Positions 24,641 to 37,498 of a stretch of DNA of 64,000 nt are shown here, one piece after another. This stretch comes from Tubulanus polymorphus. Its lineage: Eukaryota; Nemertea; Palaeonemertea; Tubulaniformes; Tubulanidae. The notes beneath the pieces are model-generated. The model was not told where the DNA came from and did no database searches. It worked only from the letters and a program-made list of their open reading frames with translations. The DNA lies in contig NC_134025.1 of the NCBI RefSeq assembly GCF_964204645.1, positions 4,903,001 through 4,967,000 of the forward strand, written 5' to 3'. Position numbers and translations under genes: made by a program. Every line of letters begins with the position of its first letter. Position 1 is the stretch's first letter.

Positions 24641-25969
24641 CTTTCAGGATTTGGCATTTTATACGTAAACAGATTACGCTTGAGGGCGATGTCCATGTGC
24701 CCGTTATCTCACTCGTGTTTACCGTTGACTAACTCTGCAAAGTTGTTTATTCTCGAGCAGAAAGTCAGACAGGGTCAAAGTACAAAAATGATCAATGAGC
24801 TGTCCTTAAGATGGAGCATTTCGAACAATTCAATGCAATCTTCCCTGTCCAGACTGACCAGACAGTTTGATTAGGTATATTATTCAATACACTTGAACCC
24901 ATTCATGGTACTTGCTTTGGGTCATATCAAAGTAGAACATTATTTCATTTTTCAAATCAACTAGCTCGTTTCAAGGAACTTGGGAAAAAAATTTTTAAGC
25001 GTTGTTAAGATTTGAAACAATACACTCTTCAAAAAGTAAAAATAAATTATGAATCATTTACGTAGTATTAGATCTTTTAGCAATGATTAAGCACAATTTT
25101 AAACAGTATTCAAACTTTTTTAAATACTTCAAACAACTGATTTGTTACATAATTTCCAAACACTTGATTGAAAAAAAATTTTGATATTCCCCTGTCTGGG
25201 TGTCACAATATATCATATGCATTATATGCCAAAAGTCATATTTCATTTTTCTATTCACAGATAAAGTCACACAAATGAACCTCGCTTACTTACTGCGCAT
25301 TTTACTGCTCTGTTAAAGTCAGTTCCATTTAATACATAACTGAATAAGAAGATAAAGTGTGCATCTCATTTGGATTTAGTGTTGAAATATTCTTAACTGT
25401 ACAATTTCCGGTTAAGATACGACCTTGCCACGGTAACCTTGGCCTTCGTTTCTTTTCTCGATGAACTTTTCTGAAAAAGTACTGTCGAAAGTAGTATTCC
25501 ATTTACTACATGATATTAATATTTCCCCAATTTCTTATGGACAAAATACTTCATTCACGGATTACATATTTCAAAACCTCAAACATTTATCTCTTTATAG
25601 TCATGTCATTTGAATAGGACATCATACGAAACGTGGTTACAAAATATATTTTGACCCTGATGAATATGAGATGGAAGATAGGATGATAATATGACCTCGT
25701 CCATGCAGATCTAAAACCTGCAGTATCATTTTCTAAAACTCCGTATGATCTATTTTCAGGCTTTCATTGTTTTTCAATCGAATTGAAGAATAATACCAGT
25801 TTATATGCGAAGAATTTTAGCTAACATTGAATTAAAGAGCCTCTTGACCTCAGGCTGCAAACGTGTATTCTGTTTTGATGAGATTAAATATCTATGCATT
25901 TCCTTACTGGAAGAACAACCCTTCGAATTGTTATACTGAACTGAAGATCGCGACCCGAGATACGAAATT
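24641..25969. other. Intergenic, nothing recognised
   Basis: This is AT-rich sequence between the divergent minus-strand protease region and the plus-strand PAN gene. No repeats, RNA genes or exons are recognised. Promoters for the flanking genes presumably lie here but I see no definable motif. Confidence 0.5.
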
Positions 25970-26869
25970 ATGGCGCTTTCTAGATGTTGGATACTTGTGT
26001 TTGGGTGCCTGTCCATCTTGCTCCCAATTATACAGGGTAAGCGTCAAGAGTATATCTTATTAGGAAATAAATACAATCATATTCTATGTACAACGATTTT
26101 GCGCACAATGTTTGATGAAATTCAAAAGTTTTGCCCAGGTTGAAAATTTCCTGCTATTGCAAGTTTATATCCCAGGGCCCAGTTGCACAGTCGTGACTTA
26201 AGTCCAAAAGTGGTCTTAAATCTTAAGACTGGTCTTAAGTTGTTAGATCGAGTATAGAACTTAGTTGGTCTTAGACCAGTCTTAAATCTAAGCCGTGACT
26301 ATGCAACTGGCCCCAGGACTAGAATACCGTCATGAATTAAGTACGTGCTATCGATGGCCCGGCTATTGGCATTGTGAAAAATAATATATCGTCTGGTAGC
26401 CTCTTGGCACTATTCCAATTCATGTAGATTCTTCAAGATGATATAAACCTTTATTGCTCCATTTTAGAAATTTCGAGCAAAGAAAAACTATTATCAAATA
26501 GAACAAGCCCTTCGGTTTGTAATACCAACCCCCTACTAGAAGGCGGTATTAAGACGCTGAATTGAAGGGCGCCAAAAAATTCGAAAGTTAGTGTTGATGA
26601 TCATTGCCTGATTTTTTGCATCTTTGATTCCAGGTAGAAATTTTCAAAATATCTTTCTGCAAAAGGATGAATCGACTGCTAAAGAATCCGAATCCATTCG
26701 TTTGACGGCAACTGGGAGGCTGGATTGTGCCATGAAATGTTTGGCTCGACTGCCGTGTAAAGCGTTATCCTGGGTGCGGCCTACTTGTAAACTGTTCGAC
26801 AAAGTTCCCTCGTCGAATGGCTCAGAAATGCAGTGGGAGTTTTATAAAGTTGTAACTCGCGTCAAGTAA
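25970..26869 (+). CDS. Secreted single PAN/apple-domain protein
   Basis: A complete two-exon gene. Exon 1 (25970-26036) starts ATGGCGCTTTC and encodes 22 residues, MALSRCWILVFGCLSILLPI plus two more, a typical signal peptide. It ends in phase 1 before GTAAGC. Exon 2 (26634-26869, stop TAA) follows TTGATTCCAG and resumes in phase. The product is 100 residues. After the signal peptide comes one compact cysteine module with the PAN/apple spacing: LDCAMKCLARLPCKALSW, then CKLF. PAN/apple domains mediate protein or carbohydrate binding outside the cell; here it is the whole mature protein, with no attached protease or lectin. Its ligand is unknown. The neighbouring discoidin-protease is also extracellular but is divergently oriented, so a functional link is only conjecture. 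Confidence 0.8.
26171..26317. repeat. Foldback (MITE-like) element in PAN gene intron
   Basis: The left end CCCAGTTGCACAGTCGTGAC matches in inverse orientation the right end GTGACTATGCAACTGG, and the inner halves (GGTCTTAAA, TTAAGACTGGTCTTAAG against GGTCTTAGACCAGTCTTAAA) are also mutually complementary. The whole 147 bases form an imperfect palindrome within the single intron. This is typical of a non-autonomous foldback element. Confidence 0.7.
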
Positions 26870-29800
26870 AGACGAATCGTGCCAAACGGTGAAAAGTTAA
26901 ATCTATTGCTAGCGTCAAAGAATTAATGTCTAATTATTTTGTTACGCTTCATTCATTCCCGTAGACCTTAAGTGACCTTTTTTAAATGACTAGTGGTTAA
27001 CCTCATACGTACTCGGCGTACTGTCTGTCCGATATGAATATCGTATGTAAATATAGCAAATTAACATGAATTCCTTAATGTGTTTGTTGTATTGAATCTT
27101 TGGGGGATATAGCCTATGTACGAAATGAATGTTGGATGATTTTAAAGGCAGTAAATTTTTCGTTTTTCGTAATTTGATTGAATCTTCCGATTTACTCGAA
27201 CACTTTACGAGATTAATTTCAACTTAACGGCGTGATCACAGTTCGATTGAGTTTATTCGCCGTTTAGGGCCATGATGACGTCACGCTTTAGATAAGATTA
27301 GACCTACTTTTCCCCAAATTAAATTTCTAGACGATAATTGATGACACCCCCGAGCCTCGACCGTGTATGTTAAACTCGATGATTAATCTTGACAAGCTGA
27401 TGCTATGACTATTAATTCTATAAGTTACTACAGATGATATCCAACCTCACACGTATTAGTAACGTAGCTACGCTTGGTATTCGAGACATTTACTGTATAC
27501 ATATCTCCTGGTGACCATTCGGTGGCCGCAATTAATAATAAATTGTCACAGCCGGGCTTAGACTTGGGTAGAAATCGCCTTCGTGCGGGATTTGAACCCG
27601 AACCGAAAAGACAGAATACCACAGAGTGTTTATTTATGATATACGTCATCATTTAGACATGGAACGAAATTGCTGGATTTGTAGTTATCTCGTATTGCGG
27701 GACTGTTAGATTACGGAAAGGGTAACGTACACCCCGGAAGTGTACACGACGCATTCATTTTCTTGCCACCAAATTAGCGTAAATGTTGGTATATCAATGC
27801 AAAAATTGCCCTTTGAAAAAATGCCTAAATAGTTAAGTCGGACTTTGAGCACAATTCTATGCATACGTAGCGATATAAGCTGCTACTCGGCAGCAATGCA
27901 CGTCGGTTAAGACCGATGTAGCATTGGCAGAGAACGAACGACCAAATTGTATCATACAATGATAAGCTGACTCATTTTTTTTTGAAAGAAACGTGCTAAA
28001 CCTTGAACACGACATAAACATTTGTCAATGAACTTTTATCGCTAACAGAAAAACTGCCAGTCTGCAAGTTTTACTTGTGTATGTATATGTTCAAAGCAAT
28101 GTATCTATAGTTGATTTTCTTTGACGGCGTTTCTTTACAACAATCAGGCTAGTAAATTCACATTTATGATTAGTATACGGAAATTTTAGCCAAAATCGTT
28201 TTAAGCGTAGTCTTCTTTACGTAACCCAAACTCGGATACCATTATACAACTGCGTTTGACGAAGCGATCAGATGCACCCTTTACAAGGATACATTTTTAC
28301 TGAATGAGTGATGATCAGTTCGCAGAGACACCAGTGTATAGTAAGGCTAATATTGGACGATTTTAGACACAGCATGATTTCCTCATAAATTCAGCCAGAT
28401 TAAAATGAGATCAATTCATCCCCGCTATGAACTATCGAAAGATATGATGATAATCGATTACAAAGAATTCACAACCACGTCATCATCCATGACAGACTTT
28501 CAATTATCAAGAAAAATATTCCGAGTCTTGATTATGCACGTGTAAAGCAAATAAAAAGTTGGCAAATGGCAGTCTACGGTAAATTAGAATTTTCAATCAA
28601 GATATTTTTATTGCTTGCTGTTGAAATATCATTTTATTAATGTATTGATCGATAGCCTTTGATCTGTCGTGATCAGCTTAATGAAACTGATATTCCAAGC
28701 TGGGTGACGCACTGTCTGGAACTCGTTCTCCTCTTCTTGTTGACAGTTGTTGCAGTATACATGAGTTCTATGTTCAACGAGTTGCAGTCTTTTCAAACGG
28801 CGATACTAATCAAATTCTTGATGACGCTATAAAATCGACGTTCCGTATCGTCGTGGATGTGTATAATCGCCGGCTCGGCTCGGCTGTGAAATCCGTCGTA
28901 AATAATGAAATTAATAACCCGCTTGTAGAGTACTGATCCGAAACGATTTCTCCATTAGTCGAGGCTCGGTGCTAAATTATTCTAATCAAATAATTGTTTA
29001 TGGCCACTAGGTAGTAATATATTTCGATTCGCAGTATACATTATTTGATTTCATCACGCGGGATGTAATGTTGAAGTGATTTCCAAGCCAGTAATGTTTC
29101 AAATTTACTAAGAAACTAAAAGAAAAAAAATACCCGTTCATTATTATGGTGGTTACGGAAAGCCACGAGATTTGCAGAAGATGAATGGTTTCGATTTTCT
29201 ATTATTGGCGAACGAATCAACATGACGGTTTTATCTAAATGTGTATCTATCGAAATTGTGTTCACCAGCGCGTGATTTCAGCCGGACCAAACCTAAGCTA
29301 CCAATTATGTTCGGACCTGAAGAAAAGAAACTTCGAAAATAAGTAATACGCAATTATGATATCGTCATTGAGCAAACGAGGGTAATTGCGTGTCCAATCT
29401 GTAGCATATGCGAAAGCTCGAGACCAGAAAAATGTAACAGACCAAGGTGTACAGCATACTTTTAGGGAGGTTTTGGAATATGGGTATGGAAAATACTGTC
29501 GTCTCTAGCTTTCTAGTTATCGTATGACTTCCGTATGTCACTCAGATTATTCAATGAAAATATGACTGGAGGCCTGGGGCTGATGGCGTAAACAGCAAGC
29601 GAGAATAGCCATCTGCTCGAGTAGGAAACGGCCTGGAAATGACACAACATTCACTAGCTGTGCCTTTCATTTCCCGACGGTTATCGGTACAACTGAGCTT
29701 CTAAAAAATATAACCATCAGTCATCAGACTATCGCAAAGGGTTTTGCCGTCGATTATGAATAGAAAACACCCGAGGTCATGACTTCCACACTTAGTGCGC

Positions 29801-32800
29801 ACCCCGATAGTAATTTCTACATTCTGACGTCACTATCATCTAATCCGAACTTAATTCGAACCATGAAATCATCATAAAATGTATGTTTTGGGTCGCGTTC
29901 TACCAAATGAATTTGATTTAAAAGTCATGTCTGGAAAATTACCCTATCCTAATCTCGAAATGTGGTCAAAACAATCTGACCAGCATAAAATCACCGAATA
30001 AATCAGACGAGACCGTAATGATCTGCCGTCATGACAACTAACCGTTAAATTTCCCAGCGGGCGACAAAATACTGCCAAATAAACATCAATACACATTGCA
30101 GCCGATCACACCCGTCTCGTGGAAATTGATAATTGAAAATGACGACAAAATAAAGGGGTTTCTTTACCCCTTGTCGAAATCCTGAATTTCATTAGTTTGA
30201 CTATGAGCGAAGACGAAATCTGTAAACCAACACTACACTTCGATCGCAAGTGCGCTCACTCGTCTTTCTTCGCCACTATCGGTCGCAGCAAAATAGATAC
30301 ACACGTTCACAACCTTAAAACGGCAGAAACCTTTCGATGGATAGTAAATCTACTAACTCTCGAGGAGCAACTGGCTTGTTCTATTAATTATAGGTAAGAG
30401 ACATTAAAGGACAAGAACGCCTCTAAAAACAGTACCGGTACTTCACGACTTTATAGTCCATGGTCAGACGTATCGAAAAAGTTTATGGTGGTTTTAGCTT
30501 GCAATCTAGATGAATACTTTGAGCCTGGAATCAAATATGTAGTTAAAATTGAATTTTTGGAAGACACCATTTCGTAAATAAGCGAAAAAAAACCAGAACA
30601 AATCGACTCGTGAGTGTGCTGATATATTGAAGTTTGTTGAAATATAATATCTTTATCATTCCTCAGCAAATATATATTCATGAATTATACATTTTGTTAT
30701 ATACATCGACCTTCAGATTGCGAGGTGTACGTCAAGCTGAGTGTATATTGAGAAGCCACACTCGAATAACAAGTATGAAATGAAGATGTTAAGTCCCAAA
30801 AGTATGTTGGGTGAATCAGTCTAGAACTGATGGTCGGATATTTGCTGCATCATCGATTTATTCTTCAGTTCGAGTGAACGATTTTTTATCACGTCTGTGA
30901 CACGTTAATAATCACATTACCGCGTGGATAACATACCGGAGCGTGATTTCCGACGAAAATGAAAATCGAATTAAATCGAAAGCCTTCCAGCCGAATCGTG
31001 CTTATTGCTAATCCACGATAGAGGTGTTTTTTTTATTTTATGGTGATGCGTCAGCGGGAAAAAAGGGAATTTATGATCATCAAAAGGGTGCCATTAGGAT
31101 GCGTGTCAGTATTTTTCTCAGGAGTTCAACTCGTTCTGGGGCCACGCACTTCTATTTCAACACTTGACAAATTCAATGTATCTCCTGCAAATTGATTCGT
31201 CTCTGTCGTGAACATTAATATTTTTTGTGAATCTTTAAAAGTAGTGAATGACTTTAAGAATTCCAGTTCTTTGCACTACTATCTCAGAGAAAAAAATGAA
31301 AAGTAGCTTTTCTGAATTTCTTGGCGAGGCTTTAAATCAGGCACATAATACTTACTCAAATGTATTCATATTTCGTGCAAAAAATGATTTCTATGCTTGA
31401 TACACGAACAGAAATCCATCTCGAAACATGGCCTTCTCTTTCAGAATCTATTTCATTTCGCTCCAGCGAAAACGAATCATCATTACATCAATCAGATCAT
31501 GTTTTAAAAGTACCCAGGAGATCTTTGCTCTGAACAAGCTTTGCATATATGTACTAAGGTATGACCCCGTATTCTCGGCAATCAGCTTCGTATACTAGTG
31601 AGCCCCCTGCCCGCGAAAAATCTGTAGTCAGAACGACACGCTCACAAATTGCCTATTACAACTGTTGCGTAACTGGAATGATAAAAAGATAAAATCAAAT
31701 TGGGCCTACTCCGGAATAAAAATTGATGGTGACCATTCATACACCCCGAAACGTGATTGGGTTCCTAATCAAATCAGTAATTCCGCGACTGGCGACATGG
31801 ATTTTCTTTCCTCCGAGATGAATATTGCGGATAATAATCTTTCAGCGGATGGAAAAAGTTTACTATTTTCTGTGTTAACACAATTGTGTTAATGATAGGT
31901 AACATATTGGGTCGATGGCAATAACGCTGGCGCCAGTTACCTTTCAATGCAGCTTTTTAATAGCGTTACATCATTGCTTCGTAATCAAAATTAAATATAC
32001 GTGCGTTAGAGATGGCTAAGAAAAAATGTCGAAACATATTTGGCCTAAGGGTGCTGTAATAGCGTGAGGTGTTGAATATGATATAAGATCAACCAAGATA
32101 GAAACTAAAACGAAACGCCTTCTCACGCGTAATGTAATATAATCTCGCGATGTAAGAGCGCTGTAACTGGCGGAAATCTAAGCGTTAAACACCAAAAAGA
32201 ATACATGAAGTGAAACCTATGCGTGGGAAGCATACATTTTATAAGAATGATTTGAATATTGTTCGCACGTAATTTGGTTTCCCTTAATCCTCTATTGCTG
32301 TGATAAGATGATCGGGTGAGATCAAATCACTGGACAGTTTGTTGATATATTATTTATCGTCAAGTCATTCTCACCAGTGACTCGTCTTTCCTCAATACGG
32401 AAGTGTAGATGGTATAACTCTACTTTACGAGGCAGTTATGAGATGATTGGGGAGTGTTTGACACCATCATCACGTCATCGACACCGTAAACGAACACCTT
32501 TGACAATAGCCCGAGTGAAAAAATATGACGAAGCCTCGAAAGGCATCTTCCTAACCCCATACCAAACCGCAGTATCTATTCATTTTCATGCGTGTTCCGC
32601 ATGAAATCATTGGTTTTAAATCCTCCGCACATTACATTTGCTGCGCTTTTCACATTCAAACGGAATGCGAAATGTAGGAATTTACGGAAGTGTCCCGAGG
32701 AGATGTATTTAAGTGCTATTGCATGTACAGTGTATTTATTCTTGTCATTATAGGAAATTGTGATCATCATACAAAAACAACGTGGTGAGTTTGACAAATA

Positions 32801-35800
32801 TACTGCTGTTATTGCTGTTGTGTTTTTGTGTTTGTGTATATCATTTGATTTTGAATCTTAAACCGCGGATCTAACTGGCCTTAACTCTTGAACATAAAAA
32901 AGGTGGGGATTCCGAAACTCGACACAATGTTGTGACAATGTTGCGGATGTGATAGGCATGATAATAGGGAAATTCCTCGATAAAATATCTCCAAGGAAGA
33001 GATAAATTAATCATGATTCCGTTGATAACCAAGCTTTATTTTGTTGCTTTATGACCGCAGAAATTCGTGCTCAAGTCCGACAGGGCTGTGGTACATTCTA
33101 CATAGTGGGTATAAAGTGGTCGTTCGGGTAAATAGCTGCACCGGTACCTTACTATGCCTGCACGTGGTTAGATCAAGGCATGGTGGTACGCATCACACTA
33201 ATTCGTAATGTCTTCCTGACGTTTATATATATAAAGTAACACATTATGATAGCTTTTAAGTGAACACATTAAGCTTTCGAATCATCTGTTTAAATCAATG
33301 TCAATAAATCTCGCGTTCGGTTTGGGTGTTGTGATAGCAGCTGCTTCCAGAATCCCATCGTTACATTGTTCAAATCCGTTAAATCTTTGTGTAATCATCT
33401 AGTCAAGATGACTCCAAGGTTACAGCTACCAGAGTCAGTGTACGCGCAAGTCTTCAGTTTGAACCCGCGGCAAAATGGATTATTCGAAAGTGAACGATCT
33501 GTCTTCTCTAGTTCCCGAGGCGCAATGTTTATACTTCCATCGACTTGCAGTTGCCACAGACAATATCATTCTCTCACATATCGTGACAGTTTCGCCCATT
33601 TTCATAATGCAAACCTAGCATCTTCATTTCATGGATACGCTAGTTAATATCAGGCATCCATCGGTTATATGTTGGTAATTATGACATGTGTCGAGATGCA
33701 TGTGGACTAGTGTTTTAATGAGTGGCACGCAATTTCGTCGATGATGCGTCCCATCAACGGCGTCGCCGGAACCGAGCAGTATGTGATATAAGTGATGCCA
33801 TTATTCCCCACTCGTCTCAAAGAGGTTAATTGCCGTCCGTGCTTTAACATAATATCAGATTCATTTATTGTGGTAATTCTTCACTTGTTCTTCCTCTGCA
33901 CCTTTTTAAATCGATGCATTCGGAAATCCCTTGATTGAGTAGCCGTTCTATCGCCTCTCACGAGAGAATATGTCACCATTGTTCTAAAGACCGCTTTCTT
34001 CTCCCCAGTTTAGAATCACCTCACTCGCTTCTTTTTACTTGGACAAAAAATTCCTCTGGGCCAAAATTAAACATCGATCGTCGATTTTGATTTTCAGGAT
34101 GATATTCTTTCTGACTGTGTTGAATTAGATTCACGGAGTCTGTAGCATAGGCGATTCTCCTATGCTAGACATTCATTTCAAGACATCTGTAGATCGGATG
34201 TACATCAAAAAACCTACAACTCCTACTACTGAGTACCGCAAATCCGACAAGATAACCGGGTAAATTGACTTACTGGCAGTGTAAGATGGGTAAATGCGAT
34301 TACATATTGTGACTACCATATGATACGTATTGCTTAAGGGAAGCCGTTTCTGAACCATTTCTGGATGTTTGGTTTGAAATGCAGATTGAATATTGGGAAG
34401 GCACTACTTTTTTACATGCATTCGTACATAAATCAGCGTTCGGTCATGCCATCAGCGCAATTCAGTTGTTCATTTAAAGTTCGATGAATGATGTCCTGCC
34501 AAATGAAATGAATTCGGTGATTGGTCAATGAAAATGGAAAAAGAATTAAAAAAAACGTTTTGGTGTAGCCTTCTATAGTAAAGAATATCTATTTTTCATA
34601 ATCCCTGCATACGATGTAATAAGTCGATATATTTCTAAGTGCACTGGTTTTGAAGGATCGGGTGCTAGGCAGCTGTATGTATCTAGAATAAAGGCACGAT
34701 GCTGATAATCACAATCAACAACTAAATTAATCAGGATGTGAAAGCCGGAAAATAACGTTTTGAATGCAGTATTCAATTTGTTTTTGGTCCGTATCGTTCT
34801 GCTTTGACCAATCATACAGATTGGATTGTAACATATGTCAGTGACGATGAAAAGCTCACGGAGTGACAATCTAGTATAGTAGTCTTTGGAAACAGATTGT
34901 GATAGTTAGTAACAGACCTTCAGTAAACTGACACGTCTGTTCACTCACTGCAACCACAAATCAGAATTCCAAAACTATCTAGAAATACCATGTTGATTGG
35001 TACTAAGGTAAGAACACATTGCTACTAGTGTGCTACTTTCGTGAATTCACCACGTACTTCATTTTTTTGAGACCACTCTCGAGATTTGATATTCGGTTCC
35101 CAGCGAAATACTACATCATCAATTACATAGACATCGGGCTACTTGTCGGCCAAAACATTTTCGTAATAGCGGCGGTTGATTTGTGGAACTTTTTGAATGA
35201 TTGATCAGTGGACTGAAAATACTCAACCAGTCCTATATCAACACAAATTTAATATACATTTTTAATGGATACAATGTGATCAATCGGTTTATATTTGGCA
35301 TCTATCGATACGCACGAGCTATATCGGCTTGAATTAGTAATTTGTGGCGCACAGTGCATCCACGGGATCACCTGAACCACCCATCCATTATTAGGTAATA
35401 AGAATCCTCCCAGTTGATACAAACAACTAATCGGCAGATATAGCGAAGCGTACATCACCGATTTATCAAAATTATTGCTGTCAAAGATCTAAAACCACTT
35501 ATCTGCAGTACAAACGGGATCGTTCAGTGATAAACAGATCGTTCATTAAGAGAATTCCGCTTTTTCATGTTTACTCGTTATTTATAAATTTCTAGTACCT
35601 TAATCAAATTTGCGGTGCGAATTCGCCTTTCAAAATGGGTGTTTGATTAATCTGTAGAATTTTTACGGATTCTCGTTCATCTTGGTTGATGATGAAGTAC
35701 TAAAAGACACGCGGCGTTCTTGCTACCGCTGAAAACTCGGATTGAGCCAGTTATGAACTAACTACAAATTAGTATATTACAAGAAACCATTGAAAACGAT

Positions 35801-37498
35801 AGTGACTAATGACAAAATCTCTTCAACAATCGGACGATTTTCCATCTCAACTTCTTAGTTTTATTTGTCAATTTTCACGAAGCGAATTAAGTGGATGACT
35901 TAAAACTTCACTCCGATCTCAATCTCACATTTTACCCGCACATCAAATTCATATCTACTCAGATTACGATGGATAGAAAAAAAATCCAAATTTTTGCAAG
36001 GGAGCCAATTCTAGAAATAAATGATAATTGAGGAGTGAGGCAACGTATTAACTGAGGAATCAGGTCTATAGGGTAAATCGTACTGATAGGATACGTGGAT
36101 TTAATGGATATATCACAAGTAGCTTTTAATCTTAGTAGATTTAGTTTTTTGTTCTACCTTATGTATCTAAATATATAGAACATAAAGATAAAGCGTGTTT
36201 TAATTATAAAGAGCATTACTCCCACGGTAGCTCCTGTTCGATTGCCTATTGGCAAACAATTTTTACTTCAGAATTCCATTTGAATTCGTTTCGATGCGAT
36301 GAGTAGATTCCTTTTAGCAGCTTGTGAAAAGCCGATTACAGTTCGTGAGAAATCATACAAATTAATTTTGTGGTCGCGTTATGAAATATTAATGCTGTTC
36401 CAGAGACTGGTAAAGTCAATTACACGACGTACCGTACGGAATCTTACTAAACAGTCAACTCGTGTTGGCGGACCTTTAGCGTCAGTTTCTCGGAAGGTAA
36501 CTTCATCCATCCAGTCGAAAGCCGAGCTTGAATTGACGTTTCATGAACCTATGCGAGCGCAAGAGTATTATTTCCAAATAAAGGTAGACTAGATGAATGC
36601 AAACAAAAAAACTGAACAACAAGTGAATTTTGAATATGAGTTGGCATTATTTTCTTCCATCGAATATTTAAAAACAGTTATATTCTGCGTTTTCCGTATT
36701 CCGTATTCCGTAATAATAACCTTTGAATTGGAACAGGAATGAGTTTCATTTATACTTAATAATTAATGAAAAGATGAACAGATAACGATATATCTGCGAA
36801 AGGAAACTTTTCGGACTTCATCTTTCTCGTCTTATGGGGGATCCTCCATTTGTGAAGAATACATGTGTACTGCTTGTAAAAGATAGTAGCGTCAAATTCT
36901 ATAAAAAAGAATATTGAAAAATTTTAATGTATAACATTCTATTGCATGAAATGGACGCTTAATACCGAAACACGTATTAAAACCTTCAGAAAATATTCTG
37001 AAAAACATTTTTCGCTGTGAATCGTGTATTTTTAGTTTTAACATGTTGTATATCTGCCACGCACTCTCTCTCTCGCTTCTTTGTCATTTCATGGTATACG
37101 TTTAATCTCTTTTAGACTGGAAAAGGAATTGTCAAGAAAAAGGATGGTATCCTAACTATGGCGTCCGGCTAATAAACACAACACTGTGGGCTGCAATCTT
37201 GTGGTGACGAATTAGCCGCCGAGCACTGAGCTGGGTGCGCGGATCTAATCGCAACACACGCATTCTTCCGCGAGAGAGCATAACAACACCAGAAAAGAGT
37301 CTGAAAAATAATCGGAAGCCGCTTGACATTCTAGACTCTCGGAATCTGTTTTGATTCGCAGCGCGTTTAATGCATTATTCGCGTATTCTTGTGTAGTCGC
37401 CGACAAACTTTATTTACAGTATACAAGAAAATAGGATAGAATATACGTGAGGTGGGAACGCCTCGAAATGCCCGTTCGGAGCTTGTTCGAATAACGTT
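26870..37498. other. Gene desert, no convincing gene
   Basis: Roughly 10.6 kb without a supported exon chain. It contains a tRNA-derived repeat fragment at 27540-27620 and a short 9-bp hairpin at 34145-34169. Open frames (for example 30197-30397, 34573-34869 minus, 36299-36592) show no family motif. The 36299-36592 plus frame ends near a possible donor and could be an exon, but I cannot connect it to anything. Confidence 0.5.
27540..27620 (-). repeat. tRNA-derived SINE fragment
   Basis: On the minus strand, CGGGTTCAAATCCCG forms a T-arm-like stem with the B box GGTTCAAATCC, followed by ACGAAGGCGATTTCTACCC, a body of the kind seen after the tRNA head of SINEs. No A box or anticodon arm is evident upstream, so this is a fragment or decayed copy. 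Confidence 0.45.

Noticed and set aside
27540-27620. Considered as a functional tRNA gene
   Set aside because: Only the T-arm/B-box half is recognisable; no anticodon or acceptor stem.
29573-29640. CTGATG ... GAAAC with pairing arms, hammerhead-ribozyme-like
   Set aside because: The core reads CTGATGG instead of CTGATGA and the bases fall inside a GATGGC/GCCATC stem, so the catalytic core cannot form.
35019-35204. Minus-strand segment near here reads like a receptor fragment (IDDVVFRWEP)
   Set aside because: Only about 34 residues are open, the acceptor is poor and no neighbouring exon completes a domain.
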